A stretch of DNA of 64,000 bases, taken from Exophiala sp. HKRS030. Lineage: Eukaryota > Ascomycota > Eurotiomycetes > Chaetothyriales > Herpotrichiellaceae. A program made the translations under genes and the position numbers. The DNA is taken from contig JAHWDD010000007.1 in assembly GCA_023897205.1 (NCBI GenBank), positions 1,550,001 through 1,614,000 on the forward strand, in the 5' to 3' direction. Under the pieces are notes generated by a model. It saw nothing but the letters and a program-made list of their open reading frames with translations. It had not been told where the DNA came from and ran no database searches. Below, piece by piece: positions 43,801 to 55,991 of this stretch. Within the stretch, counting starts at the first letter, position 1. The number at the start of each line of letters is the position of its first letter.

Positions 43801-44731
43801 TTCCAGCCATCATTCAATTTGCGTCCGGGCGTCGAAGAACTGGTCTGCCATTCATGCTTCGGGACCAGCCCAGCAGCTTTTACATATGGAATACTCTTGA
43901 ACGACGGAAATAACCATATCAGTCAGTCTCATGCATCGTCGACCTTTTCCACTTGAGAGCCATCTGGAAGACTCATTCCCAACCCAAGTTATCACTGCGA
44001 ACAGGATGTTGTTTATGTCTTGATGCCATGCTGTACATGCAAAGTACATTGACACCATCAGGCCATTACAAGTATCATTCCAAGGCCATTGCTATGGATA
44101 TGGCTTGGGCAACACCTGGTCACGATCTTCCCTCCGAACCGTGCCGACCTTGTCCAATATTCTCCCATTGGCTCTGTTATCACACTAGCCACATTAGTGT
44201 CTTACCCCTGAAAGCAGCGCCACAATCGCAAGTGCCCCGGAGAATTAATTTACGAATGAACGAGCTTCAAGAGTCTAAAGCAGCAGTAGCACGTGACCGA
44301 CTAACTCTTTTGAGGCTCACATGTTTCACGCGCCGCGTCAGTCGGTGGCCAAAGATAATGTTAGTAACAGTGCAGACTGCGCCCTTTTTTCCCTGATTTT
44401 CGCTATTCATTCAACGCACTCTCACCTGTTCAATCGTTGTACATTGCCATCTCACTTTTTTCTGTAATTCAAGCGTTTGCTGCTTCTTTAAAGTCCTTTT
44501 CTACAGCAGACGTGCCACTCTCGCTACATACAATACCACATTCGTTGTGACCCGTCGGTCTTTGTCGAGCAATCTCCCCCAGACCCTCAGAACATTCCTC
44601 GAATTCCTCCCATTCGCTCACCTGCGAAAGAAAGCCCTTTCTTTGTACTACCACCGGACGGGGTTCTGTCATACATCGTTCTCTCTTCCACCCGATTCTT
44701 GACCTCCTTTCATTGACGACTGCATAACGAC
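40837..44731. other. Long intergenic region (3.9 kb) without a recognisable gene
   Basis: No frame here resembles a known protein; the longest (about 147 codons, near 43953-44396) is of random composition. Four copies of the 9-mer TACGGAGTA or its complement cluster here (41350, 42285, 42906 and 43148). CACGTGACC at 44290-44298 lies about 440 bp upstream of the CRH gene. A pyrimidine-rich tract (41915-41945) is also present. Old degraded mobile DNA cannot be excluded by eye. Confidence 0.45.
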
Positions 44732-46172
44732 ATGGCCGGCCGCTTCTGGCTCTTAGCCGCCTCTTTGGCGCCTGCGGCATATGCTGCAGTTTCCTGCGGT
44801 GGTGGAACGCAATGCCCAGAGGATACTCCTTGTTGTTCACGTATGTCATCTGCCAGGAAAGACGACTCATCGATACTAATACTGAGGCAGAGTACGGCCA
44901 ATGCGGTGTCGGCGCCTATTGTCTGGGTGGCTGCGATCCTGTCAACTCTTTCTCGCTTGAAGCCTGTGTACCTGCGCCTGTCTGTCAATCTCAGACATAC
45001 AAATTCGACAACCTCGATGGCATCGTACCGAACACCAAATATCTCGGAGATGCCAGCAAAGCAGATTGGGTGTCTTCTGGACAACCCCTCGAGTACGATG
45101 GCTCCGTGTTGCTTACGATGGCCGAAGGAACGGTTGGAACACTCCTGGCCAGCACACACTATGTGTGGTATGGCAAAGTGGGGGCTCGATTGAGCACCGC
45201 TGCTGGTGCTGGTGTCGTGACTGCGTTCATTCTCTTGGGTGACTCTAAAGACGAAATTGATTTCGAATTTGTCGGAGTGGAACTCGAGAGTGCTCAAACC
45301 AACTTTTACTCTCAGGGTGTCACTGACTGTAAGTTTATCGGATTCAGCAATGGAAGCCGGTACTGACGTATATAGATCACAACGGTGGCAACACTACTGG
45401 CTTGACCGACGTGCACGCAAACATGCACGATTATGAAATCGATTGGCAACCCGATACTATCACCTGGTCCATCGATGGCAAGGTTGTTCGTACCCTCAAC
45501 CGTGAAGATACCTGGAACGCTACCGCCAACCGATACTCATACCCTCAAACCCCATGCAGAGTGCAGCTGTCTCTCTGGCCTGGTGGTCTGTCCACTAACG
45601 GTGAGGGTACGATTCAATGGGCCGGTGGTCTTGTTCAGTGGAATTCCCCGTACATGGAGAATGGTTACTACTACGCCACCTTCGATGAAGTGTCAATTCA
45701 ATGCTACAATCCTCCTAGCGGTGCCAACTCAAGTGGCAGCAAGTCATATGTCTACAACAACGACGCCATGACCAACAATACTGTCGAGATTACCAACGAT
45801 AACACGATCCTCAAGTCATTTATGGCAACTGGTCTGAACATGTCGGCTGGCGACGCGAGTGCCTCTGCTAGCGCCAGTGGTTCTGCGAAGACGAACAATC
45901 CTGAGAGCGTGCCTGGTTTGAGCGGTGGTGGTACTGGCAACAACGGCCAGCGTGGTGGTGATAACAACTCCGATGGCAGCAGCGCTTCGGGTACTGATTC
46001 AGGGTCCGGAAGTGCTACAGCAACCGGTAGTGCATCAACTGGATTTGTCCAAGGCGGTGGAAGTAACGGAGGCAGCAATGGTGCCGGTCAGATCGGCGGC
46101 AATAGCGAGGCTGTCCTGAGAGGCAGTCTATTTGCTGTTGTCGTTGCTTTGGTTGGACTTTGCGTGCTATAG
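44732..46172 (+). CDS. CRH-family GH16 cell-wall transglycosidase with CBM18 and GPI-type tail
   Basis: Three exons, 44732-44840, 44891-45328 and 45376-46172, with introns of 50 and 47 nt, encode 447 residues. Crh enzymes cut chitin and link it to beta-1,6/1,3-glucan in the cell wall. Seen directly: a signal peptide (residues 1-18), a chitin-binding CBM18 module with eight cysteines (about 22-52, CGGGTQC...CCSQYGQCG...YCLGGC), then the GH16 domain with the catalytic signature DEIDFEF, where Glu158 is the nucleophile, Asp160 the helper and Glu162 the acid/base. NRYSYPQTPCRVQLSLWPGG is a further CRH signature. A Ser/Gly/Asn-rich linker follows, then a C-terminal hydrophobic segment (LFAVVVALVGLCVL), as for GPI attachment. 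Intron phases restore Gln37 of the CBM18 and the tyrosine in GVTDYHNGG. Confidence 0.95.
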
Positions 46173-46859
46173 TTTTGAGGTTGACATCAATATGGGTGTA
46201 TATGCACTGACTGACATTCTTTTGGTATTGGGAGGGTTTTGCATTGCGAGGATATACTGGGACCATAATTTTTACATGTTCATGCTAGATGAAGAATCCA
46301 AACAAAAATGGTGTGGGTGTGGTTGTCCATCAGTTTGAACTCTACCACTTCAATGCCTCGATGAACATCAATATGTGTGATCTCAATTACCAGGTATCAG
46401 GTACAACTAGGTACTAGGCACTACATAGGTTCTCGAATGGTTTGTGATTGTATGGATCAGGTGTATGGGATACATGGTAGGTAGGGGATACAGAGTACTG
46501 AGTAATGAGTATCGAATTATGTTGTGTCTGGTTGGTGCATCTTCGGCAAAGAATTTATGAAGTCATTTCTTTGCTGCGTGTCATGGACCTTTTTTTCCCC
46601 CGGGTGCTCTGTAATGAACAACTTTCCAAGTCTCAATACCAACTTGATCCAGTAGACTCGGTGATTGAGAACAATTCTCTTTTCTTTTTTGGTCTCCTCA
46701 TCGTTGCAGGCGAATCCAGTTTCAAAGCGACATTCAGCTTTCTGGAGGAGAATCAGCCTACGCGACGAACCTACCTACCTTGAGCTTGGGGGGAGTCAAT
46801 TCTCTCTCTCGCGGGCTTCACTCACTCACTCACTCACCAAGCTCGCAAGAGCATATGTC
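46173..46859. other. Intergenic region between the CRH and NDUFAF3-like genes
   Basis: Tandem (same-strand) spacer holding the CRH 3' UTR and the next promoter. A tiny upstream frame, ATG TCA TGA at 46855-46863, overlaps the next start codon. Confidence 0.5.
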
Positions 46860-47774
46860 ATGAGAGCTCCATCTGTAGACCTTCTCAGGGTCTTGCGCCT
46901 AGCTACTACATCAACACCTTCCTCATCGTTACGAATCTCTCGGACCTCTACCGGCGGTTTCTGCGCATCATCATCATCATCATCATCGTCACCTGTTCTG
47001 ACTTCCTCACACTCACCTCGTCCATTTTCGACATGCATGGTTCGTAATGCATCTCAACCTCAATCTTCGTCCACGAGGCGCCGCCCCGTTCGAGACGTAT
47101 CCTCGAATTCTACCTCGGTCGGAAGTACAGGGGCAGGCGCAGGCGCGGGCTCGACGACCGGTACATTGGAAAATGCAAGTACGAGCACGAGTCTGAACCG
47201 TATCAACCCAAAAGCCCCCAAGTCTCACGACCGAGGTCCGGCTTCGACCGAAGACACTCAGACCGACTTTTCCGCCATGGACATACTCACGAGTTCGGGC
47301 GTGGCGGTCCCGGCGACGGCCATTGACGCCTGCACACGCGACGGTTTCCATTTGAACAACGGTACGCAAACCCACGGGGGGGTGGGTGTGATGTTGTTGG
47401 ACGGTGAGACTTTTGTCTGGACACCGTGGGGTACGACCGTCGACACGACGACGACGAGTACGGAGACCACCAGGGGACGAGAAGAGAGATTTTCGACGTT
47501 CCTGTCCAGACGTGGCACCCTCGGTCTACCCCCTTCGTCGTTGGGGGTCCTGGGTTTGTTGTACCCGAAACCGGACCTGCTCATCGTCGGCACCGGGGAA
47601 AAGTTGTGGATGTTGAGCAAGGAAACTCGGAAACACATCTTCGAGGACCTGGGCATCAAGGTGGACGTCATGGACACACCCAACGCCGCCGCCGCTTACA
47701 ATCTGCTCGCCACGGAAAGAGGCGTCGATCAGGTCGCGGCCTTGATGATCCCTTTGGGATTCAGGGGGTTGTGA
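46860..47774 (+). CDS. Mitochondrial complex I assembly factor NDUFAF3-like (MTH938 domain)
   Basis: Single exon, 304 residues from the ATG at 46860. The N-terminal 130 residues are rich in Ser, Thr and Arg with few acids, as expected for a mitochondrial presequence plus a disordered spacer, and include a serine run encoded by six TCA repeats (46968-46985). The C-terminal half is an MTH938/DUF498-type domain: MDILTSSGVAVPATAIDACTRDGFHLNNG, then GLLYPKPDLLIVGTGEKLWML, GIKVDVMDTPNAAAAYNLLATERG and AALMIPLGFRG. Human NDUFAF3 helps assemble NADH:ubiquinone oxidoreductase in the matrix; the same role is inferred here. The in-frame region before 46860 has no ATG and lies in the leader. It is convergent with PRP8. 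Confidence 0.9.
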   Translation: MRAPSVDLLRVLRLATTSTPSSSLRISRTSTGGFCASSSSSSSSPVLTSSHSPRPFSTCMVRNASQPQSSSTRRRPVRDVSSNSTSVGSTGAGAGAGSTTGTLENASTSTSLNRINPKAPKSHDRGPASTEDTQTDFSAMDILTSSGVAVPATAIDACTRDGFHLNNGTQTHGGVGVMLLDGETFVWTPWGTTVDTTTTSTETTRGREERFSTFLSRRGTLGLPPSSLGVLGLLYPKPDLLIVGTGEKLWMLSKETRKHIFEDLGIKVDVMDTPNAAAAYNLLATERGVDQVAALMIPLGFRGL

Positions 47775-48096
47775 ACTTTTTGGTTTTTTTTTTCAAATGT
47801 ACTGTACACTCGTGTACTCGTATAGTCGTACTATTGAGTACCCAGTAAGTAGTATTGCTTTCGCTTACCAACGGAGTATCTCGAGAGTAGACCATACTGA
47901 TATAACTTGCCTCGACAAGGATACGAGTGAACGAGTACAAATCATTCTCAATATTTCGTTAATCAATATCACAAGTCATGTTCATATTCCATACAGACTA
48001 CACTTATCGCATGACACACTATCATAGAACATAAAATACGCTCATGTACATATACATGCCTATAAAAATATGCTCGCCAAAACCTTTTTGGAAATC
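47775..48096. other. Convergent spacer, no gene seen
   Basis: 322-bp AT-rich 3'-3' spacer between the NDUFAF3-like gene and PRP8, containing a T-run at 47783-47793. Nothing coding is seen. Confidence 0.6.
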
Positions 48097-51000
48097 CTAA
48101 GCAAAAACATCCTCCCTATCAGCCCAAATATCCTCCAGCTCATTGAAACTGCTAAAATGAATAGGCCGGTGCCTATCATCGTAAAACCGCCTCGGCGTGT
48201 CGATCTTGACATAGACCGGTCTCTTTTCTACCGAAGAGAATCCTGCGCCCATGAAACTGTAATTCCAAACCTCGGTCTCAGGGACCAAAAAGTAACCCCT
48301 GATCTTGTCCGACAGGAGAAGTTGCGTCTTGACTCCAAACGACGTCGAGAACCCGACAGGATTGTCGGACTGGGTGTCCTTGTTGCTGGCACCCCACGTG
48401 TACCCGGCGGGTGTGAGGGACCAAGCCGACAACGAGACCGATCCGGGCGTGAAGCTCACAGTCAGAGTGATTGTCTTCTTGTCCCAAGACGAATGTTGAG
48501 CCATCAAGCGAGCATGTTGCGTCACGTCCCCGGGTGTCATGTAGCTTGTTTCATTGCCCGAGGTCGTGTGGATGATACCCAACGGCTCCATACTCTTCAA
48601 GTACTCATGTTGGGGCAGCTGGTGAGGCAATTGAACCTCGCGAGTACTTCCGACCTGAGGCATCATGACAATCGTCCGGATCTCCTTGACTTGGTCATTG
48701 TCGGGCGGTGATGAACCGTACAGATATCCGGCTACCTGGACACGCAAGTCTGCGATTGCAATGAACTTCTTCAACGTGTTCTTCGGCATGATGTATGTGT
48801 AAGCATCCTCGGCTTCATGGATGTCGTCGCTCGAGATGTAAATGTTGTTCGAACGATTCCGGAGATTGGTCGTGGCAATGGCTCGAGTACGCCATTCAGT
48901 CTTGGACGCAAACGACTGTTGCTCATACTGAGATGTCGTCGTCACGATGATCTCCTCACCACGAACATTTTGGGTCTTGGTGGTCACAGCGGTCAACTGC
49001 TGCTGATCTTGTTGTTGCTTCTCAATCTCGGCGGCTTGTTGTCGTTGCATTGACGGCGCTGCGATTTCTTGACCAAGAATGATATCCCTGATTTCGCTGT
49101 TGGTTAAACTCTGGACATTGACATTGTTCTTCTTGCCATAATCATTCAGGATCATATCTCGAAGCTGCACTTCTACCTTGACCCAGTCCTCATCAGACAA
49201 CGAAGGCCAAATGTGATGGGCCTGGGTAATGACGGTCTTGTCGGGTCTCAGGAGCAGCTTGGTCTTGTCCGTATTGACATGCAATGCTCGCAGAAGCAGG
49301 ATCAGTCTCGAAAAGGCAGTATACGACGATATGGTCTTCAACCACTCATCGTACAAGTTGAAGAGCACCATCTGTGGTTCTTTAGCTTGCAGAATCATGT
49401 CGGCCAGCTTTTCGACTTTCATTGCGGCTTGGAAGGGCAGTTGGAGCTCTGACGCTCTAATCGAAATATTCGGGAAATCCAACAAGTGAACTTCGAGTGG
49501 ATCAAGAAGACCCTTGCGAGTGACAATGAGCTGCTTTGGTTGTTCTTCCACAGGCAGGGATCTGATAAGCGCTGCTACTTCTTCAGCCGTCTTCCACTTG
49601 GCCAGTTGACCGAGACGTTTCTGACCAGCCCATACACTGGTATGGATGATCTTCAAGAAGAGTTGACCAGTTCTGGGATTGAAGATGAAGATTGCGCTGT
49701 ATAACCAGTTAGTAAATACTAAGCACGAGTGAATATATAACGACTAACCCGTTGATAGGCTTTGTTGTCAAGTTACCTTCGAATGTCTTGTGAATGGTGA
49801 CCCGATAGACATTCGTATCGTCAATGAACAGTTGAGTCTGGTTGCTGAACAACTCGGAGTAGTTCTGAGAATTCAAGAACTCTTGCGTGCTTTCCGAGGC
49901 ATACAATTGAAGACCCTTTCTGATACGTTCACGCAGGACATAAAGGGCAGGATTCGCCTTCATGATCTTGGCCATGGCTTGCTGAACCAGAGCCTTCAGA
50001 CCTGGGAAGTACTGGCCGTAAGCCGAGTAAAGGTTGTAAGCCAAATCGATACCGATCATCAACCCAGTTGCCGAAGGATAGATACTCATGCTATCCGTGG
50101 TGTAATCGAGATACTTCGCACGGACGTAACGTTCGATATCGTGGGAGTCATAGTCTCCGTACCTCAATTGGACGTCGAGCCACATTTTGTTTGTAGTAGT
50201 GGCTTCAATTTGGTCCTTGGTATCAAAGAGAAGCGATGGTCGCGTGACGTTCCATTTGTGACTGGCAAATAACAGGATGTCTGCACAAGAACTGTTCATC
50301 TTATATGACTTTCGAGGATGAATAGTCTCTTTCTGTACAGTCTCGATACCAAGCTGCTCCAGTTCCTGGTCAAATACCTGGCACAAATCCATGACAACAG
50401 ACTCGTGGATCTTCTGCCACAAATGTGCTCGGAAGATCTGGATCAATGAAATCTTCAATGTGGGAATCTTTCCGTGAAGGAAAATGCCTGTGAGATCAAG
50501 TTGGACTTGGAAACCGACGTATACGTTGGCTCTGTTAATGGTCGGTGACCACCACAAAGTGAATCGTCGATTGGGGATTTGATTCAAACCGGATCGCTGA
50601 GCGTTGGTGAGCTTTTTGTACTTCATCGATTCCCTGTAGTCAAGTCAGTCAGTATTAGATCACAAAAAAAGCGAAAAGCACGAGGGAGCCTTGAGAAAGA
50701 AGCTCTTCAGGTCTAGCCAAAACGCGTTCTACGCCAGGCATGTAAGATCTCCTCTTAGAAGAAACCGAAGACTTTCGGGGGACGGGATGTGGGAATAAGT
50801 CTTTTGGGCTGATGAAAATATGATGGACTTACTCGAAACCAGAATTGTGAAGGACGAGATAATCATATCGCAAGTACAGCTGGTCCTTGTCGACCCTGAA
50901 TCCAGACCATTCCATTGGCTCGGCTTCGAGTGATATGCTTTCAATCTTGAAGTCATGCATCTCCGGGACGAGACGATCGCAGGTCTGCTTCCGCGCGAGA

Positions 51001-54000
51001 AGGGACGGTATCTCGGCCAGAGTGCCGGATGTGGGGACTTTCTGCTCATATTCAGGAGATCGGAACAGTTGATAGCTCGCTTGCTCGGCCGAATCCAGAG
51101 CTGCAAAATCAGCAGCAGTCAATTCAACAGTGTCGAAGCGGTCAGCGGCAGAGGCCTTCTCAGCAGAATTTTCTAGGATTACGGCTTCAGTCTTCTCCCG
51201 GTGCAGTACTAGGATATGGTTAGGAGTCACAACAAGATCTTCCATGAGAGAGCCCATCTTGATGCGATACAGCCGATCGGAGCCATTCACGATATTGAAC
51301 GCGCGGCGAGGGCCACCGTCAGGACCAAGAAGTAAATCGCCCTCTTTGACATCTTCAACTGCAACCTTGTAGCCGTCATACCGCAGAAGTAGAGTTCCAT
51401 TAGCAAGACAAGCTCTCTCCCAAAAGAGACCTTCCCAGGACGGGAATGCTGTTGCCTTGAACAAGGTATGTTCAAGAATAGTCTCGACACCACCGAGTGC
51501 CTGGATGACATCGGTTCTGTACGAATTGAGATTCCAGAGTTTACCGTCATGTCGCTGACTAGTCCACCAGAAGGGGTTGCTCTTCATGATCTGGTACTGC
51601 TTGAACTCAGTCCGGGCTCGGAAACCCTTGTCAAAGGACAATGTGCTTCTATCCTTTTGGAAGAGGGTGTTGATTCTTGGCAAACCTCTGTCGAACGAAT
51701 CCTCCAAATCCTCGAGTGTCAGTCTTCGGTTCTGTTGTTGAGCCTCTAGTCTCTTTTGGGAATATTCGGTCCACACACGTTGTGAATCGATGAATTCACT
51801 TTGCCAGGGGGCCACGTAACGGAAGATGTTGGGAATTAGCGTTTCCTCGTCGTGAGACATACCAGCACGATAGTGTGTGACGCCAGTATCAGTCTGTTTG
51901 AACCATCGCTTGTCACTGGTAGGGATGAGGATATGAGAACCGGAGATCATGCCGAGACCACCAAGTTCCTTGGGGGTATAGAAGACTGCCGGTGGGAATC
52001 GAGAAGGCATCTTGGAGTTCAGGCCAATCTTGACACGAGTCTGGATCTTCGTCTCGCACTTGACAATTGTGTCCAACAAGTTCACCGTTGACACAGCAGC
52101 TTCTCTGTAGTACGTGAAGAGTGCGATCAAAGTCGTGTTCCACTTGTTCGCAATCTTGGTGAAAGTGGTACTACCTGAAGACATCAAGATTTGTCTGATA
52201 CGGTTGTTGAACTTCTGAATGTCTTCCTCGGTGACTTGCAAGAACGCATATGCAGTGCGTTCTTTGGTCTCATTGTTGGCAAGAGCCCAAACGCTGTCCT
52301 TGATTGGGAATTCGTCATTGGGATTTCTGATCTTGGGCAAGATCCTGACTTCGAACCCGCACATAGAGAACAACAGGTTCGGGTTGTCGCGCGAGTATAC
52401 GCTAGCGAACGTGTCGTCCCATTCGATTGTGGTAATGGAACGAGGCAATCTGTTCTTGAGATCCCAGAATACCGCCCGACCGAGGTTGACATCGTGTCTC
52501 ATGAGCCTCATTCGGGAGTCGCGAGGCCAACATTTCTTATTCCTGTACCCAATGACGTTCTCGAAGTTGGGGTCAGGCTGCTCGGTCAAGAATCGTTGAA
52601 TCAGGTCTTTCGAGTCTTCGGCACTGAATCTGAGGAAGACCCAGATCTTATCGATGTAACGAGTGTACAGTCGAATAGGATGTCTCGTCTCTGTTTCTCT
52701 GTCACGGAATTGCAAGAAGTCATTTGGTGCATTAGGTGGTCCTGCAAGTTCACTGGCCCGTTGAAGACCGAGAAGAAGCAGGTCAATAACCAGGCCGTAG
52801 TACTGGAACACGAAGCCCGAGAATTGTAGACCTCTGATCAGACCATAGCTGTTGGTATGATTCATGTCCTTGTAGTTCAGCTGGACGTTGTTCTTGGACG
52901 TGATATAATCAGCCAAGTTGTGATCCATGATCAACCTCAGAAGACGGTTGAGTAGAGTAAGATCGATCTTCTCATAGACCTTGGACAATTGAGTCTCAAT
53001 CATCACATTGCACTCGCCATCGGCAGTCTCCCAGACGTTGGTCAGGTTGTTGATACCTTGAGCCCACTTGTAAACCAACAGTGGTGGAACCTCTGAATCT
53101 GACGGTTTAACCCATGATGGGAACAGCTTGCGCTCAGAAGCTTGGTACCAGAGATATTGATCGAGATATGCATCGGTGATCTTCTCGATCGGCTCAACGT
53201 CATAAACAGGATTGATGGAGCTGTAGTTGTCGTTCATATCAATGCCAACTTCTTTAAAGGCTCGCTGAGTGAGCAAGAAGCGCTTGATTCTTGCAAGGGT
53301 GGTTCCGGGGGAGTCGTACGCCTGCTCAATGAGAGCAAGCTCCTCTCGTTGACTTTGGTTCAATCTTCCTTTGACCGAGTATGCTTCTCTTAGTCTTTCG
53401 AGAGCAAGAATGAGGATCTTTGTGTCATGCTTGTAGGAAACGCTTGGGAACGGAATAGGCATGAACTTGCGCGATTCGAGCCAGTGAACAGTGGTGGTAT
53501 AGATGGCCACCGCCTCTTCGGACGACACGTAAGGACCATCCTTGAGGTAATTGTGCTGTCTTTCTTGTTCAGCTTTGAGCCACAATCTAGTCAGACGGCC
53601 AAGATTCTTCTTCGCAACGGTCTTGTCGACAGTGGCACCTCTTCGAATTCGTTCTCTGTTGTAGTGCGCCACTGAGATCCACCAATCGGCCTTACTCTTG
53701 ACGTATCGCAAGATGATGTTCTCAATTGGTGCGGGCAGGCCAGGCACTTTCCATGGGATGTTACTCTTCCAGCAACGCCATGCTTCTGAAAGATGCTGAA
53801 GGACGGTGTTGACCTTGTTCTGTCTGATACCCTCCGGCATCATATCCATCAGATCAGCCATGACCGAAGCACGCAACTCCAGATCGAAATGTGATTCAAC
53901 ACGTTGTTTTGTGACAGTCTTAGCGACGCCCTTACTGTGTCGGCCTTCGAACTGTCTGGACAACAGGTTACCGAGCCATCTTTCCAAAAGAGGGATGATG

Positions 54001-55991
54001 CCTCTCATGAAGAACAGCCAGACGCGCCACGAAGGTGCCCAGAAACCACATCCGGGACCTTTACCGACAGGGCCAGAGTTGAAGCGGTAGTAAATTAAGT
54101 GCTTCAGATCTTTGCATGATCGGATCTGGTGCATGAGCTTGTACTTGTATCGGTACATCCCCGTCAGCTGTCCAACGTGGTTGAAGGCATACAAGATACC
54201 ATCGGCAAGTTGGAAAGCATCAATGTTGCCCAGTCTGTACTGAACTTGAGCGTCCACAATGAGCTTGGTCAATCTGAGGATTTCACGCATCAAGTGGAAA
54301 GCATTGCCGAATCTTGACTTCTTTCGTTCCTTTGTCGTCAGCGTCTTGACGGGCTTAAGGTTGAAATTGTAGTCGAGATGGAGGTATGTCAAGTTCTTGC
54401 GGTGAATGAGTAAATTTAGCATGTTGAAACCTTGTCGGCACACTTGTAGACCGGCTTCAACCCAGTCGATAGTGGTCTGTTGGAAGAACTTGGTCTGCTT
54501 CAGGGTCTTCAGAAGATCCTGCTTGTTCTGTGCTTTTGGCTTCTTCTTATGTAATTCGTTCAGGACAAATGACTTCAAGAGCTTCTGATACGAGACTCTG
54601 ACTTTGACCGGCTGGCCTGGAGGGCAATGCTCGAGGTACCACTGCTTGACAAGCGGCACATCCTGAGCACGAACCATTTTCCCGGATCGGCGGTCGAATG
54701 GGAAGGGAGCCCACCACAATGCGATGGCAGATGATGTGTCATTGTTGTACAGCTCCTCGTCGGCAAGGAAAGGTTCCACATTTCCAGGAAGCTCAAATTC
54801 GTCGTCCTCGTTGTTCCCTGCCCCAAAGATCTCGTCCTCATGACTCACGGTGATGTTCTTTGGTGCTACCGACCGCGAAGAGATAGGGTTGATGACAGGG
54901 TCGAAGTAGAATGCTGGCAGGTTGGGGTCTTCGGATCGAACATAGACGACCTGGGGATGAGAGTACCAAGAGATTTTGACGCTGCGCGGCAGAGAGTTGT
55001 AGAGGTATGGGAACGCCACTCTGTATTCCGTCCGGATGGGTGCTCTGAAAATGATGCGATCGATAGCGTTGAACTCGCCAAAATCTTCGTCATTCGGATC
55101 AATATCCTTGTAAAGAGGTTCAAAGCGTGGTCCACCAGGAATTGCAACGTTCAGAGCTTTTGCGGTGAAGAAGCTTTCCCGGTCGAACATGTGGAAATAG
55201 TTCTTGTCGACAACGTCACTGAGCAACTGATGAGATAACCGATACAGCGTCGCCATCTGTGGCAGTGACAGATTCCACTTTTTGTAACTCGGCCCATTGA
55301 CGTGGGGAGTGTCGAGCAGCGGCCGGTGTTCGTAGAACCACTCGTAGACGGGACCGTCTTCATTCTCGTCCAACTCCATCTGAATCGGCTCGAGAGGTTC
55401 GACATCTTCAATGTTCTCGGACCACGACAGAGGCGGCTCTTCGTCGTCGAAAGGTGGGAATCGCATGCGCTTGAAGTGTCGTCTGTCGCTCTTTTCCCGT
55501 CTCATGCTCACCCACATCGTGGCCCATTGCGCGTGAAAGACGGGCTCGATTACTCGAGGCGTTTCGTTGACCAACGTCAGACATCCATTGACGTGGTACA
55601 ACACCTTCACTTCTCTCGCACTCTCCCAGGGCATCGGCATGTTCTCCAGGAGCTTGAACACAGCGTGTGGCATGTACTTCAACGCACCAAGATAACTGCG
55701 CTTGTCGCTGCTGAACTTTTTCTGACTGACATCACCGATATCCTTGACAATCTTCCTCAAATGTTCGGGCGGCATATCGGCCTTTTGCGTCTCGACGAAA
55801 CCACCCTTGCGCTTCTCGCTGAAGCGGTTGCGCTGGCTCCGGAGCCATTCTTTCTTCTTCTGGGCGAATTTGGCGATCCGAGGGTCTGGCGGCGGACGAT
55901 AACCCGGCGGAGGAGGCGCCATGCCAGGAGGCGGCGGGGGAGGAGCGCCGGCACTCCATCCTGGAGGCGGAGGAGGGGGTATTGAAGCCAT
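48097..55991 (-). CDS. PRP8: Pre-mRNA splicing factor PRP8 (contains an intein)
   Basis: Three exons on the minus strand, 55991-50833, 50633-49749 and 49696-48097, with introns of 199 and 52 nt (the second has a perfect TACTAAC branch site), encode a 2547-residue precursor. Removing the 189-residue intein leaves 2358 residues, the normal PRP8 size. PRP8 is the core scaffold of the U5 snRNP and cradles the spliceosome's catalytic RNA. The order is conserved: a proline-rich start, the PRO8NT region from about residue 60 ([15 protein letters not shown]), the central PROCN and reverse-transcriptase-like regions, the intein after residue 1527, then [20 protein letters not shown], the RNase H-like domain and the C-terminal MPN/Jab1 domain ([20 protein letters not shown]), ending in an acidic tail. 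It is divergent from eL34. Confidence 0.98.
50844..51410 (-). mobile_element. PRP8 mini-intein (in-frame protein-splicing element)
   Basis: An in-frame insert of 189 residues (precursor 1528-1716) splits the otherwise universally conserved PRP8 sequence GLFWERA / SGFEESMKYKK. It starts with Cys1 in block A ([13 protein letters not shown]), has block B with TPNH (Thr62, His65), block F as [14 protein letters not shown], and ends with block G LVLHN, penultimate His188 and terminal Asn189, followed by Ser+1. All residues needed for the standard N-S shift, Asn cyclisation and ligation are present, so protein splicing should work. Between blocks B and F there are only about 90 residues, with no LAGLIDADG motif; a homing endonuclease would need far more, so this is a mini-intein. 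The site matches the known PRP8 intein site of other fungi (prp8-a). Confidence 0.95.

Noticed and set aside
43953..44396. 147-codon frame upstream of the CRH gene
   Set aside because: Composition looks random and no domain or conserved motif is visible.
50844..51410. Possibility that the PRP8 insert is an unspliced RNA intron
   Set aside because: It is in frame, begins and ends without splice-site consensus at the extein borders, and has all intein blocks with terminal His-Asn and Ser+1.
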